From contig NZ_BMRF01000025.1 in the NCBI RefSeq assembly GCF_014648495.1, forward strand, positions 1 to 64,000: 64,000 bases of DNA, in the 5' to 3' direction. The notes under the pieces are model-generated. The model was not told the DNA's origin, did no database searches, and saw nothing but the letters and a program-made list of their open reading frames with translations. Of the stretch, positions 17,467 to 26,108 are shown piece by piece (within the stretch, counting starts at the first letter, position 1; every line of letters starts with the position of its first letter). The position numbers and the translations under genes are program-made. This DNA comes from Actinomadura cremea. GTDB taxonomy: Bacteria > Actinomycetota > Actinomycetes > Streptosporangiales > Streptosporangiaceae.

Positions 17467-19604
17467 CGGCGGCGGCGCTGGAGCCAGGCGATCCCGAACG
17501 CATCGGACGGTACCGTCTGCTGCGGCGCCTGGGCGAGGGCGGTATGGGAGTGGTCTACCTGGGCGCGTCCCCGGCGGGACGGCCGGTGGCCATCAAGGTC
17601 GTACGGCCCGAGCTGGCCGGAGACTCCGATTTCCGCGCCAGGTTCCGGGGCGAGGCCGAGGCCGCCCAGAAGGTCAGCGGCGCGTTCACCGCCCCGGTCG
17701 TCGAGGCCGCACCCGACGGCACCGTCCCGTGGCTGGCGATCGCGTACGTCAACGGCCTCAGCCTGATGGAGACGATCGAACGGTACGGGCCCATGCCCGA
17801 GCCGCTGCTGCGCACCCTCGGCGCCGGGCTGGCTGAGGCCCTGGTCGCGATCCACGGGGCGGGCCTGCTGCACCGCGACCTCAAACCGGCCAACATCCTG
17901 CTCGCCAAGGACGGCCCCAAGGTCATCGACTTCGGCATCAGCAAGGCCGCCGACGCCGCCACGCTCACCGCGGAGGGCCGCTTCATCGGCTCCCCCGGCT
18001 ACATGTCCCCCGAGCAGATCCGCGGGACGCGACTCACGCCGGCCGCCGACGTGTTCGCCTACGGCGCCGTGCTGGCCTTCGCCGCCACCGGCCGCCCGCC
18101 GTTCGGCAAGGGCGCGGTCCCCGCGATCGTCCATCGGACCCTGCACGAAGAACCCGACCTGCGCGGCGTACCGGCGTCCCTGGGCCAGTTGGTGGCCGCC
18201 TGCCTCGGCCGGGATCCCGACCGGCGTCCGCCCGCGAAGCTGCTGCCGTCGCTGCTGGCCGCCGAGCCGGTCACGCCCGGCTGGCTTCCGGACGACGTGG
18301 GCGAGGAGCTGCAACAGCGGGAGGACACGCTCGTCCTGGACATGCGAACGCTCGCCAGGGCCCACACCCGACGACGGCTGCTCGTCGGCGGGGCCGCCGC
18401 CGCCGGACTCGCCGCCATCGGCGGCGGAACCGCCGCGGCACTGGCCGCGACCCGGAACGAGGAGGAACACCGGCTCACCCCGCCGAAGTTGCTGTGGCGA
18501 ACCACGATCGAGGACCAGGACGACCTCGGCCTCGTGGTCCGCTCCCGATCGATCATCTCGGTCGCCCGCAAGGTCTTCCACGACGACTTCCGCGGCTACT
18601 CGCTGGCCACCGGGCGGCGGACCTGGTCCGAGACCGGCCGGATGGTCACCGGACCGGAGCTGATCTACACGATCTCCGGCTCCCGCGGCGCGGTCGTCGC
18701 CAGGGACGAGTCCCACGCGGTCAAGTGGACCTACGTCCCACCGGTGAAAAGCCGGTACCCCGAGCTCATGGCCCCGGCCAACGGCCTGCTGCCCCTCAGC
18801 GGGGACCGAACGATCACCGGCCTGAACCCCGCCACCGGCCGCCGGCTCTGGGCCCGCGAGTGGCCGCAGGCGTCGTACACCGTCCTCCTGGGCATCCAGG
18901 GCCGCACCCTCCTCGGCCAGGCGGGGAAGGAGGAAGGCGAGAGCCGGTACCTCGCACTCGACATCACGACGGGCGCGGTCCGGTGGTCCAGGGCGCGCGA
19001 GACGATGCTCATGATGCCGCGCGACGGTGACCTGGTGTTCGCCGGTTCGTCCCGCACCACTCTCGACGCGCTGTCGTCCGACACCGGCCGGAAGGTCTGG
19101 AGCGCCGACCTTCCCAACGCCGCAAGGGACTCCGACGACGAGGACGCGCTCCTGCTCAACGTGACCGTGGCCAATGGCCTGGTCTACATGAACGGGCCGA
19201 CCATCTACGCCCTGGACGCAGCCACCGGCCGACAGCGGTGGACCTACACGCCGGGCTCAGCTGGCGGCCGGACACGAAACTTCCTGATCAACGGAAGCCG
19301 CGCCTACATCCTGGAAAGCCCGCGACTCGTCGCCCTCGATGCCCGCACCGGCAGGCGTCTCTGGTCCGTCGACACTCCCGTGCCCGACGCCGCTCCACTG
19401 GTGGCCGCCGGCGGGCTGATCTGCACCGGCGTGGCAGGCACCAAGGACTCGGGACTCTACGCCTGGGACGCCAAGACCGGGCAAATCGTCTGGAATTACC
19501 CCCTAACAACCCCCGTCTCCACCAAGCAATGGGAATTCGGCACCAACGGACCTATCCTCGCCGCCGCGCACGGCAACGCACTGCTCGCCTTTCACCTCGG
19601 CTGA
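17463..19604 (+). CDS. Membrane Ser/Thr protein kinase with extracellular PQQ propeller (second)
   Basis: This 713-residue protein is a tandem paralogue of the preceding kinase. It has glycine loop LGEGGMGVVYLG, ATP lysine at about residue 45 (VAIKVV), catalytic Asp139 in LHRDLKPAN, DFG in VIDFGISK and GSPGYMSPEQ. One membrane helix sits near residues 303-327 and a PQQ-type propeller occupies about 345-713 (ATGRRTWS, ATGRQRWTYTP, TGRRLWSVD). ATGA overlap with the first kinase implies joint expression and possibly heteromeric signalling. Its last 13 bases overlap a small convergent frame. Confidence 0.9.
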   Translation: MTAAALEPGDPERIGRYRLLRRLGEGGMGVVYLGASPAGRPVAIKVVRPELAGDSDFRARFRGEAEAAQKVSGAFTAPVVEAAPDGTVPWLAIAYVNGLSLMETIERYGPMPEPLLRTLGAGLAEALVAIHGAGLLHRDLKPANILLAKDGPKVIDFGISKAADAATLTAEGRFIGSPGYMSPEQIRGTRLTPAADVFAYGAVLAFAATGRPPFGKGAVPAIVHRTLHEEPDLRGVPASLGQLVAACLGRDPDRRPPAKLLPSLLAAEPVTPGWLPDDVGEELQQREDTLVLDMRTLARAHTRRRLLVGGAAAAGLAAIGGGTAAALAATRNEEEHRLTPPKLLWRTTIEDQDDLGLVVRSRSIISVARKVFHDDFRGYSLATGRRTWSETGRMVTGPELIYTISGSRGAVVARDESHAVKWTYVPPVKSRYPELMAPANGLLPLSGDRTITGLNPATGRRLWAREWPQASYTVLLGIQGRTLLGQAGKEEGESRYLALDITTGAVRWSRARETMLMMPRDGDLVFAGSSRTTLDALSSDTGRKVWSADLPNAARDSDDEDALLLNVTVANGLVYMNGPTIYALDAATGRQRWTYTPGSAGGRTRNFLINGSRAYILESPRLVALDARTGRRLWSVDTPVPDAAPLVAAGGLICTGVAGTKDSGLYAWDAKTGQIVWNYPLTTPVSTKQWEFGTNGPILAAAHGNALLAFHLG

Positions 19605-19924
19605 GCTGGTGACGGCCCCAGGCGGCGAGCGATTCCCGGGCCGGGCGCCGGTGATGATCCTGTGGACGCTCCTGACCGCTCCGCGCCGCCCGGCGCCGGT
19701 CGCCAGCCGCCGCAATACCGCCTCGAAGCAAATGCCGCCTCGAAGCAGTAGCGCATCGGACAGGTCGGCTCCGGCACCTGGAGCATCGCGGTGAGCAGTT
19801 CCTCCAGCCACGCCGGGTCCGCCTTCCGGACGGTCCGGTCGGCCGCCTGGGTCGCCGTTCTCCGCTGCGGGTCCCGGTAGTCGTCGGCGAGCCCCGGTCG
19901 CCGGACGGCTTCCTCGATCTCCAC
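19592..19924 (-). CDS. Small hypothetical protein or remnant downstream of DUF4132
   Basis: A minus-strand frame of about 110 residues begins at GTG 19924, preceded by a good GGAGGA site, 48 bases after the DUF4132 gene. The first 60 residues look coding (DPAWLEELLTAMLQVPEP); the second half is proline/glycine-rich and unconvincing, so it may be a 3'-damaged gene. DNA inside it has a short imperfect duplication (two copies of GCCGCCTCGAAGCA-like sequence near 19718-19748). No family is recognised. It accounts for most of the stretch between 19605 and 19972. Confidence 0.35.
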   Translation of the reverse strand: MEIEEAVRRPGLADDYRDPQRRTATQAADRTVRKADPAWLEELLTAMLQVPEPTCPMRYCFEAAFASRRYCGGWRPAPGGAERSGASTGSSPAPGPGIARRLGPSPAQPR

Positions 19925-19972
19925 GGACGGCTCCTCCAAAGCAGAACTGCGCGGCTCGGGACCGGCGGTCGT

Positions 19973-22177
19973 TCAGGGCTTGGCGGCGTCTTTCAGGACG
20001 GTCAGGTCACGGAGCAGTTCGGACGCCGCGACCTCGTCAAGGTCGCCGAGCCGGACCTCGCCTCCGGACAGCGAGCCGTACCGGTCGTCCGACACGAAGA
20101 CGTGCACCAGCGTGTGCTCGTCGAACGCGTGCGTGTCGGCCGCGACGAAGCCGGGGTCGAGGTTGAGCAGCGCGTACCGGTTCCCGGGCAGGGGGCGCAG
20201 GAAGGCGTGCTCGATGCCCGCTTCCTGCGGGTCGCCGCGCTCCCAGCCCCGGTTCGTCAGCCCGAGGATCACCCCGGTCGGGACGGTCAGGCCCTCGAAC
20301 CGTTCGAGCCGGGACCCCTTCGCCTCCGCCTCGGTGAGGCGGTGGACCTCCCGGCCGAGCTGCGGGAACGGCTGCAGGATCTCGTAGTCGGCGAAGACCC
20401 GCCCCCAGGCCGCGGCCTCGTCGCCCAGGTCGAGGGGGTGCGCGATGCCGATCCGGGTGTCGCCGGGGAGGACGAACGCGTCGTCGGCGGCATCCGCGAG
20501 GGTGCGGTCCTCGGCGAGCCGGAACGTGCGCACGTCCCCGTCGGTGCCGGCGAGCCAGACCAGCCGGCGGGCGGCGTGCCGCGTCAGCGGATGGCGGACG
20601 AACTGGTCGGTGAACTCCTCCGCGCTCCACCGGCGCCGGCCGACCATGGCGCGTTCGAGCCGGTGGACCAGGTCGGACGCGACGGTGCGGGCGTCCTTCT
20701 TCAGCTGCGAGAACCGCTGGTGGGCGGCGGGCGCCAGCTCGGGATCGTCCTTCGCGCCGGGCTTGGGCAGGGACTTGCGGAGCTTGCCCGTCTGGTCGGT
20801 CACCTGCGGCTTGAGCGCCTCGTCGAAAACGATCGCGAAGGTGCGGGGCCCGTAGTCGAGGGTGAGGGCGCCGTCCTCGTCCAGGTCGAGCGTGGGGACG
20901 AGCCGGTCGGCGAGCCGGTCGGCGGTGAGGCCGCGCTGCTCGGCGATCCGGTCGATCCGTTCGCGGGCCTGCGCCTTCAGCCCCTTGTACCGGACCCGCC
21001 GCGCGATCTGGTCGAGGCAGCTGAGCGCCGTGTCGGTGCCGATGGCGGTGAGCACGTCCAGGCCGGTGACGGCGCGCGCGTGCCCGCCCTCGCCCGGCCA
21101 CTTGCGCAGGAGGGGGGTGAGGTCGCGCGCGGCGTCGTCGTCGCCGAGCAGGCCGAGCTGGGTGAACGCCCAGTTCGTCCGCGCCTCCATGCCGTTCGCC
21201 AGCCACGCCCGGAACACCGCCCGGGAGAACACGGCCAGCGACGCCGGATCGCAATTCTCGCGGACGACCCGCAGGCCCGCGTGCGGGGTGTCGAGCGGCG
21301 ACAGGGCCAGGATCGTGAGCACATGCGCGACCGAGCCGTCCGGCAGGCGGGCGCTCCGGTCACGCAGCAGAACGGGCGGGAGCGCGGCGGCGTCCAGCCA
21401 GTCGGGCGTCGCGGGCACGGTCGGCGGGACGACGTCGAGGGGGGAGGTGGCCAGGAACGTCTCCAGCGCGGCGGCGGCCCGGTCGCCGTACTCGCGCGCG
21501 GCGGCCAGCACCGTCTCGCCGTCGTGAACGGCCGCGATGTGCCGCAGCGCGGCCTCGGCCGCCTGCCGGGCCGGACCCGCCGTGCCGAGCGCGGCGGGCA
21601 CCAGCAGCCGCGCGGCACCGGTGCCGTGCCATTCCAGCCACGTGGCCGCGACCTTGCGCATGGCCTTGGTCCGGGTGAACCAGTCCGCCATGAGCGCGGC
21701 TACCTCGGTGCTGCGGAACGGCAGGAGGAACTCGCCGTAGGAGCGGGAGTTGCCTCTGGCGCCCGGCAGCAGTTGCGGGTAGACCCGCGTCCCGAACCGG
21801 GCCACCGTCCGCTTGATCGCGTTGCCGACCCTGTGCGTGTCGGTGGTCTCCCACTCGGGGAGCAGCGGCTCCGCCACCTCCGGCGGGGCCTGCGCGAACA
21901 CCAGGGGAAGGACGATCCCGCTGGTGCGCCAGTCGCCGGGAAACCAGATCTGGTCCCAGTCCGGCTTGACGCCGTAGTGGCCGGCCCACTCCCTGATGTC
22001 GGCCTCGGCCCAGGCCGCGTGCGCGCCGTCCGTCCAGTGGATCGTGACCTTGTCCGGGGCCGTCAGGCCGGGGACGGTGACGGGTGCGGAGATCTCGGAC
22101 GTGCGGGTCCAGGCGGGCGCGACGAGCACGCGGGGCAGGGAATCGGCGGCGGCTTCGGGGAGGTCCGGGAGGTGCAT
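19973..22177 (-). CDS. DUF4132 protein, N-terminally short paralogue
   Basis: This 734-residue protein starts at ATG 22177 (MHLPDLPEAAADSLPRV). It aligns by eye with the C-terminal two thirds of the protein encoded at 11292-14620, sharing RKSLPKPGAKDDPE, ADYEILQPFPQLGR and a GLTNRGWERG/GLTGRGWERG segment. Its start corresponds to the LLAEPPWTR region of the longer paralogue, so about 390 residues of helical repeat are absent, and no homologous frame continues upstream. The DUF4132 domain itself is whole. With the other copy it brackets the two kinase genes and is convergent to them. Function is unknown. Confidence 0.8.
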   Translation of the reverse strand: MHLPDLPEAAADSLPRVLVAPAWTRTSEISAPVTVPGLTAPDKVTIHWTDGAHAAWAEADIREWAGHYGVKPDWDQIWFPGDWRTSGIVLPLVFAQAPPEVAEPLLPEWETTDTHRVGNAIKRTVARFGTRVYPQLLPGARGNSRSYGEFLLPFRSTEVAALMADWFTRTKAMRKVAATWLEWHGTGAARLLVPAALGTAGPARQAAEAALRHIAAVHDGETVLAAAREYGDRAAAALETFLATSPLDVVPPTVPATPDWLDAAALPPVLLRDRSARLPDGSVAHVLTILALSPLDTPHAGLRVVRENCDPASLAVFSRAVFRAWLANGMEARTNWAFTQLGLLGDDDAARDLTPLLRKWPGEGGHARAVTGLDVLTAIGTDTALSCLDQIARRVRYKGLKAQARERIDRIAEQRGLTADRLADRLVPTLDLDEDGALTLDYGPRTFAIVFDEALKPQVTDQTGKLRKSLPKPGAKDDPELAPAAHQRFSQLKKDARTVASDLVHRLERAMVGRRRWSAEEFTDQFVRHPLTRHAARRLVWLAGTDGDVRTFRLAEDRTLADAADDAFVLPGDTRIGIAHPLDLGDEAAAWGRVFADYEILQPFPQLGREVHRLTEAEAKGSRLERFEGLTVPTGVILGLTNRGWERGDPQEAGIEHAFLRPLPGNRYALLNLDPGFVAADTHAFDEHTLVHVFVSDDRYGSLSGGEVRLGDLDEVAASELLRDLTVLKDAAKP

Positions 22178-22329
22178 GATCGAACAGACGGCCCCCGACC
22201 TCCGCCGGTTCCCGGGAAAACCGTCCTCACCCCGCGTCGGCCGGACGAGGGGCGCCGATGCCGACCGGTGTCCCCCCGCAACCGCGGCGGGCTCGTGGCC
22301 TCGGGAGAACACCGGCCGGCTGATGCTTC

Positions 22330-22998
22330 TCAGGCCTTGCGGCGCAGCGTGAACCAGAAGGTCGGCACCGAGTTGGTGCCCGGTGTGACGTCGAGCAGTT
22401 CCCAGCCGGGGAACCTGGCGCGGAGCTCGTCGGCTGTGACGCCCGCGGCCCACGACGTGACCTCGGGGATCGGATCGCCGAGCGGCTCGGGGCCGTATCC
22501 GAACATCAGCAACCATGCTCCGGGAGCGGCGCGGTGGGTGAGCCCGGCGGCGTAGGCGTCGCGACGGTGCAGTGGGATTCCGCAGTAGCAGCTCAGGTCG
22601 AAGAACAGGTCGAAGGGGCCCGGCACGTCCAGCTCGTCGAGGCGGGTGGCGTCTCCGTGCAGCAGCCGGACCGCCACTCCCGCCACCGCGGCCTTCTCCC
22701 TGGCCTGGTCGACGGCCCGGTCGATCAGGTCGACGGCCGCCACCTCCCAGCCGTGCCGTGCGAGGTAGGTGGCGTTGGTCCCCGTGCCGCAGCCGAGTTC
22801 GAGGGCGCGGCCGGGCGGCAGCGCGCCGTGCCCCTCCACCAGGGCGACCAGCTCGGGCGGCGTCACGCCGGTGTCCCACGGTGGCTTGCCGGTGCGGTAG
22901 TAGCCCTCCAGGGCGCGGTGGACGGACTCCTCCTCGGGGTCTCGCGGCGTTGAGGCCCGGTCCGGTTCCGGCTTCCGGGTGGCGTTGGGCTGGTCCAT
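22330..22998 (-). CDS. Class I SAM-dependent methyltransferase
   Basis: This 222-residue protein has the SAM-binding motif I ALELGCGTGTN near residue 67, an acidic motif II end (VAAVDLID) and LHGDATRLDELD, as in UbiE/Tam-type small-molecule methyltransferases. ATG 22998 is preceded by GGAGGA-like sequence. It diverges from a truncated TetR gene, and both share the inverted repeat at 23017-23053, so it was probably the TetR target. The substrate is unknown; such TetR-methyltransferase pairs are often associated with detoxification, which is inference here. Confidence 0.85.
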   Translation of the reverse strand: MDQPNATRKPEPDRASTPRDPEEESVHRALEGYYRTGKPPWDTGVTPPELVALVEGHGALPPGRALELGCGTGTNATYLARHGWEVAAVDLIDRAVDQAREKAAVAGVAVRLLHGDATRLDELDVPGPFDLFFDLSCYCGIPLHRRDAYAAGLTHRAAPGAWLLMFGYGPEPLGDPIPEVTSWAAGVTADELRARFPGWELLDVTPGTNSVPTFWFTLRRKA

Positions 22999-23016
22999 CG
23001 TCTCCTCCAGAATCTA

Positions 23017-23053
23017 GAGTGTAACTTTAGTGACGAACTCTAGAGTTACACTC
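23017..23053. promoter_or_regulatory. TetR-type operator between methyltransferase and tetR remnant
   Basis: GAGTGTAACT at 23017-23026 and AGTTACACTC at 23044-23053 are perfect 10-base inverted repeats 17 bases apart. TCTAGAGT also occurs directly repeated at 23013-23020 and 23039-23046. The A/T-rich element fills the divergent promoter gap and fits a TetR operator controlling both genes. Confidence 0.6.
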
Positions 23054-23058
23054 GCAAT

Positions 23059-23160
23059 ATGGACGGAGTCAAGCGGCCGGACGAGCGAGCCGAGCGCCCA
23101 CGCCGCACCCGTGAAAAGGCCGTCGAGGCGGCTCGCGAGCTGTTCGTCGCGCATGCGGGG
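23059..23160 (+). pseudogene. Truncated TetR-family regulator (N-terminus only)
   Basis: The frame starts MDGVKRPDERAERPRR and continues into the first helix of a TetR DNA-binding domain (AVEAARELFVAHAG). It loses all similarity at about residue 34, where the second helix and recognition helix should follow. The rest of the frame looks non-coding and runs into the 3' end of the convergent LysR gene. The gene is therefore deleted for almost everything, while its operator and target methyltransferase remain. Confidence 0.65.
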
Positions 23161-23247
23161 ATTCGGCCGAACGACGTGGACCATCAGGCACTCCCCCGGC
23201 CGTCGACCCGGCCGACCGCTCATGACGGCCCCGCGGCGGAGCCGCCT

Positions 23248-24162
23248 TCAGGTGCGCCTCGGTGCGGGCGCCGGCGTGCCGCGGACGATCTGGTGGACGA
23301 CGGTGACGGCTCGGGCGAGGTGGGGTTCCGTGCGGTCGGTTCGGTGGGCGAGCGCGAGGTCGACGCTGACGGCGGGCCGTGCCAGCGGGCGGAAGACGAC
23401 GCCGTCCAGGGCCAGGGCCGTCACGGGTTCGGGGGCGACGGCCACGCCGAGGCCGCCCGCGACGAGCGTGATCAGCGTGGAGGTCTCGCCGACCTCGTGG
23501 CGGATCCGGGGCTCGACGGCGGCGTCGCGGAAGAGGCCGAGCACAACGTCGTACATCACCGAGCGCCGGTCCGCCGAGTGCACGATGAGGTCGGCGTGCG
23601 CGATATCGGCGACCCGTACGCGCGGGAGGGCGGCCAGGGGGTGGTCGGCGGGGACGGCGACGACGAGCCGGTCCCGGCGCAGCGGCAGGACGGTGAGGGA
23701 GAGGTCGGCGATCGGCGGGCGCAGCAGCGCCAGGTCGATCGCGCCGGTCCGCAGGGCCGCGACCTGGTCGGGCACCAGCATCTCGCCGCGGAAGGAGAAG
23801 TCGACGCCGGACAGTTCGAGGGAGAGGCCGCGGGAGAGGGCGGGCAGCAGGCTGTAGGTGGCCGAGCCCACGCAGCCGATCGTGAGGTGGCCGACCGCGC
23901 CGGCCGCGATCCGGCGGGCCTCGTGCGCCGCCTCGTCCACCTCGCCGAGGATCTTCCGGGCGCGGGCCAGGTAGCCGCGGCCCGCGTCGGTCAGGTCGAC
24001 CCGGCGCGTGCTGCGGTGGAGCAGTTCGACGCCCAGGTCGCCCTCCAGCCGGCGGATCGCCTGCGACAGCGGCGGCTGGGCCATGTTGAGCCGCTCGGCG
24101 GCACGGCCGAAGTGGAGTTCCTCGGCGACGGCGACGAAGTACCGCAGGTGACGTAGATCCAT
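23248..24162 (-). CDS. LysR-type regulator of the adjacent pca genes
   Basis: This 304-residue protein is a LysR-type regulator: winged helix at residues 1-60 (MDLRHLRYFVAVAEELHFG, LSQAIRRLEGDLGVELL) and a two-lobed effector domain after residue 90. It diverges from pcaF with 71 bases between start codons, containing three GTATCAA/TTGATAC half-sites. By position it should control pcaFIJ and respond to a beta-ketoadipate-pathway intermediate, as CatR/CatM/PcaQ-type proteins do. The exact effector cannot be told. Confidence 0.88.
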   Translation of the reverse strand: MDLRHLRYFVAVAEELHFGRAAERLNMAQPPLSQAIRRLEGDLGVELLHRSTRRVDLTDAGRGYLARARKILGEVDEAAHEARRIAAGAVGHLTIGCVGSATYSLLPALSRGLSLELSGVDFSFRGEMLVPDQVAALRTGAIDLALLRPPIADLSLTVLPLRRDRLVVAVPADHPLAALPRVRVADIAHADLIVHSADRRSVMYDVVLGLFRDAAVEPRIRHEVGETSTLITLVAGGLGVAVAPEPVTALALDGVVFRPLARPAVSVDLALAHRTDRTEPHLARAVTVVHQIVRGTPAPAPRRT

Positions 24163-24171
24163 ATTATCTGG

Positions 24172-24210
24172 GTATCAATTAGAGCGAATATTGATACTTC
24201 ACTGTATCAA
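24172..24210. promoter_or_regulatory. LysR-type operator region upstream of pcaF
   Basis: TTGATAC (24191-24197) and GTATCAA (24204-24210) form a perfect 7-6-7 palindrome. A third half-site GTATCAA lies at 24172-24178, inverted to the middle one with a 12-base gap. Paired recognition and activation sites of this kind are typical of LysR-regulated divergent promoters. Confidence 0.6.
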
Positions 24211-24233
24211 GGGAGGTCACCTAGCCTCGGGGC

Positions 24234-25415
24234 ATGAGCTCCTTTCTGTACTCGGCCGTCCGGACACCGTTCGGGCGGTTCAACGGCGCCCTGTCGGGCG
24301 TGCGGCCCGACGACCTCGCGGCGGGCGTGATCACCGCGCTGCTGGAGCGGGCCCCCCGGCTGGACCCCGCGACGATCGGCGAGGTCGTCTGGGGCAATGC
24401 GAACGGCGCCGGCGAGGAGAACCGCAACGTCGGCCGGATGGCCGCGCTGCTCGCCGGGCTGCCGACGTGCGTGCCGGGGACGACCGTCAACCGGCTGTGC
24501 GGGTCCAGCCTCGACGCGGCGATGATCGGGTCCCGGACGATCGAGACCGGGGACGCCGACGTGGTGCTGGCCGGCGGGGTCGAGTCGATGACCCGGGCGC
24601 CGTGGGTGCTGCCGAAGCCGTCCAAGGGCTTCCCCGCCGGCGACCTGACCGCCGTCTCGACCACGCTCGGCTGGCGGCTGGTGAACCCGCGCATGCCGAA
24701 GGAGTGGACCGTCTCCCTGGGTGAGGCCAACGAGCTGCTCCAGGAGAAGCACGGCGTCGGCCGCGAGCGTCAGGACGCGTTCGCCCTGCGCTCGCACCGG
24801 CTGGCGGCGGCCGCGTGGGACGAGGGCTTCTACGACGACCTGGTGGTTCCCGCCGAAGGGCTCGAGCGCGACGAGGGCGTCCGCGCCGACACCTCGCTGG
24901 AGAAGCTGTCCGGGCTCAAGCCCAGCTTCCGCCCGGACGGCACCATCACCGCCGGCAACGCCTCGCCGCTGAGCGACGGCGCGTCCGCCCTGCTGCTCGG
25001 TTCGGCGGCCGCCGCCGACCGGATCGGCCGGGAGCCCCTCGCGCGCATCGCCGGACGGGGCGCGTTCGCCCTCGACCCGCAGGAGTTCGGGTACGCCCCG
25101 GTCGAGGCGGCGAACCGCGCCCTCGCGCGGGCCGGTATCGGCTGGGACCGGGTGGGCGCGGTCGAGCTCAACGAGGCCTTCGCCGTCCAGTCACTGGTCT
25201 GCGTCGACGCCTGGGGAATCGACCCGGAGATCGTCAACACCAGGGGCGGCGCGATCGCGCTCGGCCACCCGCTCGGGGCCAGCGGCGCCCGCGTCCTCGG
25301 CACGCTCGCGAAGGTGCTGCGCGAGCGCGGCGAGCGGTGGGGCGTCGCCGCCATCTGCATCGGCGTCGGGCAGGGCCTGGCCGTCGTCCTGGAGAACACG
25401 GAGGCAGGGGCGTGA
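24234..25415 (+). CDS. pcaF: 3-oxoadipyl-CoA thiolase
   Basis: This 393-residue thiolase has the acyl-accepting cysteine at about residue 89 in NRLCGSSLDA, the GHPLGASG histidine motif and a C-terminal CIGVGQG second cysteine motif. It is first in a LysR-pcaF-pcaI-pcaJ arrangement, which supports 3-oxoadipyl-CoA thiolysis to succinyl-CoA and acetyl-CoA as the last step of aromatic beta-ketoadipate degradation. Its stop overlaps the GTG of pcaI by four bases. A general acetyl-CoA acetyltransferase role cannot be excluded from this protein alone. Confidence 0.88.
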   Translation: MSSFLYSAVRTPFGRFNGALSGVRPDDLAAGVITALLERAPRLDPATIGEVVWGNANGAGEENRNVGRMAALLAGLPTCVPGTTVNRLCGSSLDAAMIGSRTIETGDADVVLAGGVESMTRAPWVLPKPSKGFPAGDLTAVSTTLGWRLVNPRMPKEWTVSLGEANELLQEKHGVGRERQDAFALRSHRLAAAAWDEGFYDDLVVPAEGLERDEGVRADTSLEKLSGLKPSFRPDGTITAGNASPLSDGASALLLGSAAAADRIGREPLARIAGRGAFALDPQEFGYAPVEAANRALARAGIGWDRVGAVELNEAFAVQSLVCVDAWGIDPEIVNTRGGAIALGHPLGASGARVLGTLAKVLRERGERWGVAAICIGVGQGLAVVLENTEAGA

Positions 25416-26107
25416 GCCGAGCGGAGATCTTCGAGAGCGTCGACGCGGCCGTCCGCGGGATCGAGGACGGCAGCACCGTCCTGGTCGGCGGCTTCGGCTT
25501 CGCGGGCATGCCGTTCGACCTCATCGACGGGCTGATCCGGCAGGGCGCGAAGGACCTCACCATCGTGTCCAACAACGCCGGCAACGGGGACGTCGGGCTG
25601 GCCGCGCTGCTCAAGGCCGGACGCGTGCGGAAGGTGATCTGCTCGTTCCCCCGGCAGAGCGACTCCCACGTCTTCGACGAGCTCTACCGGTCCGGGAAGA
25701 TCGAGCTGGAGGTCGTGCCCCAGGGCAATCTCGCCGAGCGGATGCGCGCGGCGGGCGCGGGCATCGGCGCGTTCTACTGCCCGACCGCCGTGGGAACCCC
25801 CCTGGCCGACGGCAAGGAGACCCGGACGATCGACGGGCGCGTCCACATCCTGGAGTACCCGATCAAGGGCGACGTGGCGCTGATCAGCGCCCATCGCGCC
25901 GACACGATGGGCAACCTCGTCTACCGCAAGACCGCACGCAACTTCGGCCCCGTCATGGCCACGGCCGCGACCACCACGATCGTGCAGGTGGGCGGCGTCG
26001 TCTCCACCGGCGGTCTCGATCCGGAGGCGGTCGTCACGCCCGGCATCTTCGTCGACCGGGTGGTGCGGGTCGAGGAACGCCACTACACCGTCCAAGGAGC
26101 GCGCTGA
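25412..26107 (+). CDS. pcaI: 3-oxoacid/3-oxoadipate CoA-transferase subunit A
   Basis: This 231-residue alpha subunit shows the CoA-binding glycine stretch VGGFGFAGMPFDLIDGL near residue 24 and the IVSNNAG and FPRQSDSHVFDE segments of the SCOT/PcaI family. GTG 25412 overlaps the pcaF stop by four bases, and pcaJ begins one base after its own stop. PcaI and PcaJ together move CoA from succinyl-CoA to 3-oxoadipate. An acetoacetate (SCOT) activity is the alternative, but co-location with pcaF and a LysR gene favours 3-oxoadipate. Confidence 0.87.
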   Translation: MSRAEIFESVDAAVRGIEDGSTVLVGGFGFAGMPFDLIDGLIRQGAKDLTIVSNNAGNGDVGLAALLKAGRVRKVICSFPRQSDSHVFDELYRSGKIELEVVPQGNLAERMRAAGAGIGAFYCPTAVGTPLADGKETRTIDGRVHILEYPIKGDVALISAHRADTMGNLVYRKTARNFGPVMATAATTTIVQVGGVVSTGGLDPEAVVTPGIFVDRVVRVEERHYTVQGAR

Positions 26108-26108
26108 C

